In this document: one piece after another, positions 60,761 to 64,000 of the stretch
Layout: every line of letters starts with the position of its first letter
Numbering within the stretch: position 1 is the first letter of the stretch
Source of the DNA: an uncultured Bacteroides sp.
GTDB taxonomy: Bacteria > Bacteroidota > Bacteroidia > Bacteroidales > Bacteroidaceae
Length of the DNA: 64,000 nucleotides
Direction of reading: 5' to 3'
Assembly: GCA_900766005.1 (NCBI GenBank)
Contig: CAAFTU010000069.1
Location: 62,001-126,000, forward strand
Translations under genes and position numbers: made by a program
Notes under the pieces: model-generated
What the model was told of the DNA's origin: nothing
The model's input: the letters and a program-made list of their open reading frames with translations, nothing else
Databases searched by the model: none

Positions 60761-60937
60761 ATGAAAGGTTTATTAAAGAACTTGGGACTGATTTTAATCT
60801 TAGTAGGAGTAGTTATCCTGATAGCATGTTCATTTACAGGAAATGTAAACGACAACACTATCTTAGGTCTCTCAATCGTATTAGTAGTATTGGGACTCAT
60901 TTCTTATATTGTCATCAATAAAAGAATTGCAGATTAA
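60761..60937 (+). CDS. Small two-helix membrane protein
   Basis: The ATG at 60761 gives 58 residues: LGLILILVGVVILIACSF and LGLSIVLVVLGLISYIVI are transmembrane segments, with a basic start and end. Such proteins are common in Bacteroides; function unknown. A terminator follows. Confidence 0.65.
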   Translation: MKGLLKNLGLILILVGVVILIACSFTGNVNDNTILGLSIVLVVLGLISYIVINKRIAD

Positions 60938-60954
60938 TTTCAAAGAAAAAATCG

Positions 60955-60998
60955 AATAGGAGGTAAATATGAATAACAGATATTTATCTCCTATTTTT
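60955..60998 (+). terminator. Terminator of the small membrane protein gene
   Basis: Arms of 16 bp with one mismatch (60955-60970 with 60980-60995) are followed by TTT, 18 bp after the stop. Confidence 0.75.
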
Positions 60999-61127
60999 CG
61001 TTTTACCCGCCTCACAGTAGCCCCATCTCCCTGGGTAAACAACACGCAACCTAGAGCAAAAGCTCCTTTTCATAAATGTGCTGTGTATCTAATCACAGCA
61101 GTAAACAGGACACAAGCCATATATCAA

Positions 61128-61166
61128 TAAAAAAATCCCGGAACAATGTTCGCAGGATTTTTTTAA
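61128..61166 (-). terminator. Terminator of the two-component operon
   Basis: AAAAAATCC and GGATTTTTT form the outer stem around an imperfect inner stem (GAACA/TTC), 24 bp past the response regulator stop. Confidence 0.7.
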
Positions 61167-61189
61167 AGTCTCTTATCTACAAGAACTGA

Positions 61190-61891
61190 TTACGACTCAG
61201 TATCAGGAGTGATCAGTTTGTACCCCTTACCGTGAATATTGATAATTTCAATAGAATCATCTTCTTTCAAGTGCTTACGCAACTTCGTAATATATACGTC
61301 CATGCTTCTGGCATTGAAATAATTGTCATCAATCCAAATCGTCTTCAACGCAAAATCACGCTGCAGAATCTCATTGGCATGTGCACAGAGCAAACCAAGC
61401 AATTCAGATTCCTTTGTTGTCAGTTTTGTCTGCTTTCCTTCAGATGATAATATTTGCTTTTGAGTATCAAACGTGAACTTACCAATCTTATAGATACTGC
61501 TTTCTTTATTCTTTTTACCACGAACCCGTCTCAGAATAGCTTCGATTCTGAAAGTAAGTTCTTCCATACTGAAGGGTTTAGTGATATAATCATCCGCTCC
61601 AATCTTGAAACCTTCCAAAATATCTTCTTTCAGTGTCTTTGCAGTCAAAAAGATAATAGGAATTTCAGCATTGGCCGCACGCACGTCCTGTGCCAAAGTA
61701 AAGCCGTCTTTCTTAGGCATCATGACATCAAATACGCACAAATCATATTTATTCTTCAAAAAGGCCTTATAGCCAGCATCTCCATCAGGATACAATTCTG
61801 CAGAATAACCTTTAGCCTGCAGATATTCTCTCAACAGCATGCCAAGATTCTCGTCATCTTCGCACAACAAAATACGTAATTTCTCGTCCAT
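61190..61891 (-). CDS. OmpR-family response regulator (RprY-like)
   Basis: The 233-residue protein has a receiver domain with the acidic pair ILLCEDDEN (about 11-13), phospho-acceptor Asp in VFDVMMPK (about 55) and Lys in FLTAKTL. It is followed by a winged-helix domain ending with MDVYITKLRKHLKEDDSIEI and HGKGYKL. It pairs with the kinase 1 bp upstream, as RprXY in Bacteroides fragilis. Confidence 0.92.
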   Translation of the reverse strand: MDEKLRILLCEDDENLGMLLREYLQAKGYSAELYPDGDAGYKAFLKNKYDLCVFDVMMPKKDGFTLAQDVRAANAEIPIIFLTAKTLKEDILEGFKIGADDYITKPFSMEELTFRIEAILRRVRGKKNKESSIYKIGKFTFDTQKQILSSEGKQTKLTTKESELLGLLCAHANEILQRDFALKTIWIDDNYFNARSMDVYITKLRKHLKEDDSIEIINIHGKGYKLITPDTES

Positions 61892-61892
61892 A

Positions 61893-63440
61893 TCAATTAT
61901 TTTTTAATAAAGGTAATGCAATAATAAATTTAGTCCCTACATTCAAATCACTTTCTGCCCGGATACTTCCCTTATGATCGGTAATAATTTTCTTCACATA
62001 AGCCAGCCCTAAGCCAAAGCCTTTCACATCGTGCAGATTACCTGTATGTACACGATAGAACTTTTCAAATATCTTCTTCAGGTTTTCCTTTTTGATACCA
62101 ATGCCATTGTCCTGGATAGATATCATCAATTTGCCTGCCTCATTCCATGTCCGGACATTCAACTCCAGGTCTTCATCCGGCCTTTTATACTTCACGGCAT
62201 TATCCATCAGATTGAAAATCACATTCGTGATATGCATTTCATCTGCAAATATAACAGGATCTGCCGCCTCAAGGTTCGATGTGATTTTACCATTGTAGCG
62301 TTCCACCTTCAAGGTAAAGGTGTTGATGACACCGTTTATCAACTCATTTGCATCAATCTCTTTCATCTTCAAAGTTGCCTTCTGACGATCAAACATGGAC
62401 ATCTGAAGTACTTTCTCGACCTGAAAACGCAACCGCTTCGTTTCATCATTAATCACTCCCGAAATATGCTGAAACATCTGCGGCGACTTTCCTACGGCCG
62501 GATCCTTCAGCATCTGCGCTGCCAACGAAATCGTCGAAATCGGAGTTTTGAACTCATGTGTCATATTATTGATAAAATCGTTTTTCATTTCTGTCAGTTT
62601 TTTCTGACGGAACACGATATAAATCGTAAAAATGAAAGTTACCAACAACACGATGGTAAAGATCAACGAAGGAATCATGAAACTGATTGAATCAAACAGA
62701 TAATCTCTGCGCCCGGGAAAATGTACTTTCAAGATACTCATCTTGGCAGGCGGGTCATTTTTAAACAAAGCCTGCTGATAAGACTCATCATTTCCCGTTG
62801 CCTCGTAATCTGTACACCGATACACCTCACGTCCATCCTTATCAATTACTGTAAAATGATAAGGCAAATCAATACCATTATTATATAGGTTCGATTTCAG
62901 ATAATCATCCAGGTCTCTGAATCTCACTCTGTCCCCAATCGATTTATCACTGGCACGGCGAACCATATCCAATACAACTTCATCCAAAAGGGCCCGCTGA
63001 TACATATAGCGATTCTTGATCGCTTCCAACATCGAATTGGAGGTCTGCGGAATTGTATTCCGCCCACGCACCATGGCCTTAGGCAATTCAGAAGGCTTGA
63101 TTGTCATCACCCGCATCTCAAAATCAGAAATAATCCTCCCGTCGCGAGACTTCATCTTGATCCGCTGCGATTCGTGAATCACATTGCTTTGCCGCAAGGA
63201 AGAATTGTTTTCAATCAACGCCTTTCGCTCAGCATCCGAAATATCTTCCACCAACCAGCGCATAGTCTCCGCATATTCCACATCTTTAGAAACCTGATCC
63301 AAACTGTTACGCACAGCCGAATCAAATTGTTCCTTCCGGGTTTTCATCATCTCCTCAATATAACTGACCTGCAGGTATAACAAACTGAGGAAAGAAAATC
63401 CCATAACGATACCTAATATCCAAATTGTTGACTTCTTCAT
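61893..63440 (-). CDS. Sensor histidine kinase (RprX-like)
   Basis: The 515-residue protein has two transmembrane helices (about 7-25 and 255-277) around a periplasmic sensor of about 230 residues. The H-box is NNMTHEFKTPISTIS (about 296), the N-box NVIFNLMDNAVKY, and the G-boxes ISIQDNGIGIKKE and GFGLGLAYVKKI. It phosphorylates the response regulator encoded just downstream. The stimulus is unknown. Confidence 0.92.
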   Translation of the reverse strand: MKKSTIWILGIVMGFSFLSLLYLQVSYIEEMMKTRKEQFDSAVRNSLDQVSKDVEYAETMRWLVEDISDAERKALIENNSSLRQSNVIHESQRIKMKSRDGRIISDFEMRVMTIKPSELPKAMVRGRNTIPQTSNSMLEAIKNRYMYQRALLDEVVLDMVRRASDKSIGDRVRFRDLDDYLKSNLYNNGIDLPYHFTVIDKDGREVYRCTDYEATGNDESYQQALFKNDPPAKMSILKVHFPGRRDYLFDSISFMIPSLIFTIVLLVTFIFTIYIVFRQKKLTEMKNDFINNMTHEFKTPISTISLAAQMLKDPAVGKSPQMFQHISGVINDETKRLRFQVEKVLQMSMFDRQKATLKMKEIDANELINGVINTFTLKVERYNGKITSNLEAADPVIFADEMHITNVIFNLMDNAVKYKRPDEDLELNVRTWNEAGKLMISIQDNGIGIKKENLKKIFEKFYRVHTGNLHDVKGFGLGLAYVKKIITDHKGSIRAESDLNVGTKFIIALPLLKNN

Positions 63441-63481
63441 AGCAACAAAATTAACACTCCCTAATTAACATTCCTATCGGA

Positions 63482-63520
63482 TTAACGTGATTTAACCGAG
63501 AGTTTCTAGAAATTAACCGA
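63482..63520 (-). promoter_or_regulatory. Direct repeats (CGGTTAA-type) upstream of the kinase gene
   Basis: On the minus strand CGGTTAATT, CGGTTAAAT and CGTTAATCC occur with starts 21 and 11 bp apart. OmpR-family regulators bind such tandem direct repeats, so autoregulation is plausible. The 265-bp interval 63441-63705 holds no gene. Confidence 0.4.
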
Positions 63521-63643
63521 ATTGAGGATTTTACGTTATATTCTAATTACTATAACAATAAAATTCATCCTTTTGTTTGCAAATTTAATAAAAAATTAAA
63601 AATTCGTTTCCTATTTTTCCGTTTTTATAAAGCAACAATAAGC

Positions 63644-63682
63644 AAAAACCGTCCTCTTTTATAAAAAAAAGAAGACGGTTTT
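63644..63682 (-). terminator. Terminator after the EF-G gene
   Basis: AAAACCGTCCTCTTTT pairs with AAGAAGACGGTTTT (one mismatch) with T runs; it follows the EF-G stop by about 25 bp. Confidence 0.85.
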
Positions 63683-63705
63683 AACAATATGAAGCAAATT
63701 AGGAG

Positions 63706-64000
63706 TTATTCTTCTGTCTGCTTAGCTTCAAAATCCTTAATCAGTTTATCCTGCACATCAGACGGAACAAGTTCATAACTTGCAAACTTCATGATAAAGG
63801 AAGCACGACCACCTGTAAGAGAACTTAAAGCAGTAGAGTATGATGACATTTCTTTCAAAGGTACCTTAGCCACCAGTTTTTCATATCCCTTTTCACTGCT
63901 CATACCCATAATCATAGCGCGACGTCCTTGCAAATCTCCCATTACGTCACCCATTCTGTCAGATGGTACAAAGACTTCCACGTCATAAATAGGTTCCAGA
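63706..64000 (-). CDS. Elongation factor G homologue (3' end only)
   Basis: The last 97 codons read LEPIYDVEVFVPSDRMGDVM, then GDLQGRRAMIMGM, then SYSTALSSLTGGRASFIMKF. These match domain V of EF-G. EF-G promotes ribosomal translocation. Wording of the C-terminus differs from typical housekeeping EF-G, and Bacteroides often carry a second copy, so this may be the paralogue. Confidence 0.88.
   Translation of the reverse strand, partial: LEPIYDVEVFVPSDRMGDVMGDLQGRRAMIMGMSSEKGYEKLVAKVPLKEMSSYSTALSSLTGGRASFIMKFASYELVPSDVQDKLIKDFEAKQTEE

Overview
This is a Bacteroides-type chromosome segment (order Bacteroidales). The evidence is the gene families (class II ribonucleotide reductase, RprX/RprY-like two-component pair, Bacteroidetes LptD, MtaB), the near absence of Shine-Dalgarno sites, and many promoters with the Bacteroides pattern TTTG - 19 to 21 bp - TAnnTTTG. 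The chromosome is interrupted by one almost complete Mu-like transposable prophage of about 35 kb.

Left chromosomal part (1-23.1 kb). The genes are: the 5' part of an LptD-like gene, an HD-domain hydrolase, a PagL-like lipid A deacylase next to a lipoprotein, a bile-acid/sodium-symporter-family transporter, an amidase followed by an MlaD-type protein, dnaA, a nitroreductase, the B12-dependent ribonucleotide reductase, a 4-alpha-glucanotransferase and folB. Then come a three-gene minus-strand run with 4-bp overlaps (mtaB, LpxL-like acyltransferase, family 2 glycosyltransferase), an acyl-CoA ligase and a small lipoprotein. Envelope and lipid A functions are over-represented.

Prophage (about 23.1-58.6 kb; ends not settled). 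The regulatory end is on the right. A LexA/CI-type repressor (+) diverges from a leftward early operon: Ner-like protein, small proteins, MuA-like transposase, MuB-like ATPase, a RecA-like ATPase, a gp16/GemA-like protein, a DUF3164 protein and small ORFs, ending in a terminator at 49.7 kb. The late genes are split around a 154-bp divergent control region at 42.7 kb. Rightward are packaging, portal and head genes: small and large terminase, gp36-like, portal, MuF, gpG and a completion protein. Leftward are protease/scaffold, capsid, sheath, tube, frameshifted tail chaperone, tape measure, hub, spike and baseplate genes. A lysis cassette (holin, endolysin, membrane protein, candidate one-component spanin) sits inside the baseplate block. 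The fibre gene and a block of unknown AT-rich genes follow. The far left tip carries a two-gene unit with its own promoter, four operator-like 11-mers and its own terminators, as expected of a lysogen-expressed 'moron'.

The features most worth following up are the MuF protein fused to an AT-rich HExxH metallopeptidase-like domain, a small-RNA-like locus at 26.58-26.70 kb with a very long hairpin and an interlocking second stem, the operator array at 23.8 kb, an A AAA AAA frameshift site in the tail chaperone, an in-frame amber codon in a tail gene, iteron-like repeats beside the repressor, and a tRNA T-arm relic.

Right chromosomal part (58.9-64 kb). The ribosomal genes rpsF-rpsR-rplI are divergent from a MarR regulator. 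They are followed by a small membrane protein, an RprY/RprX-like two-component pair and the 3' end of an EF-G gene.
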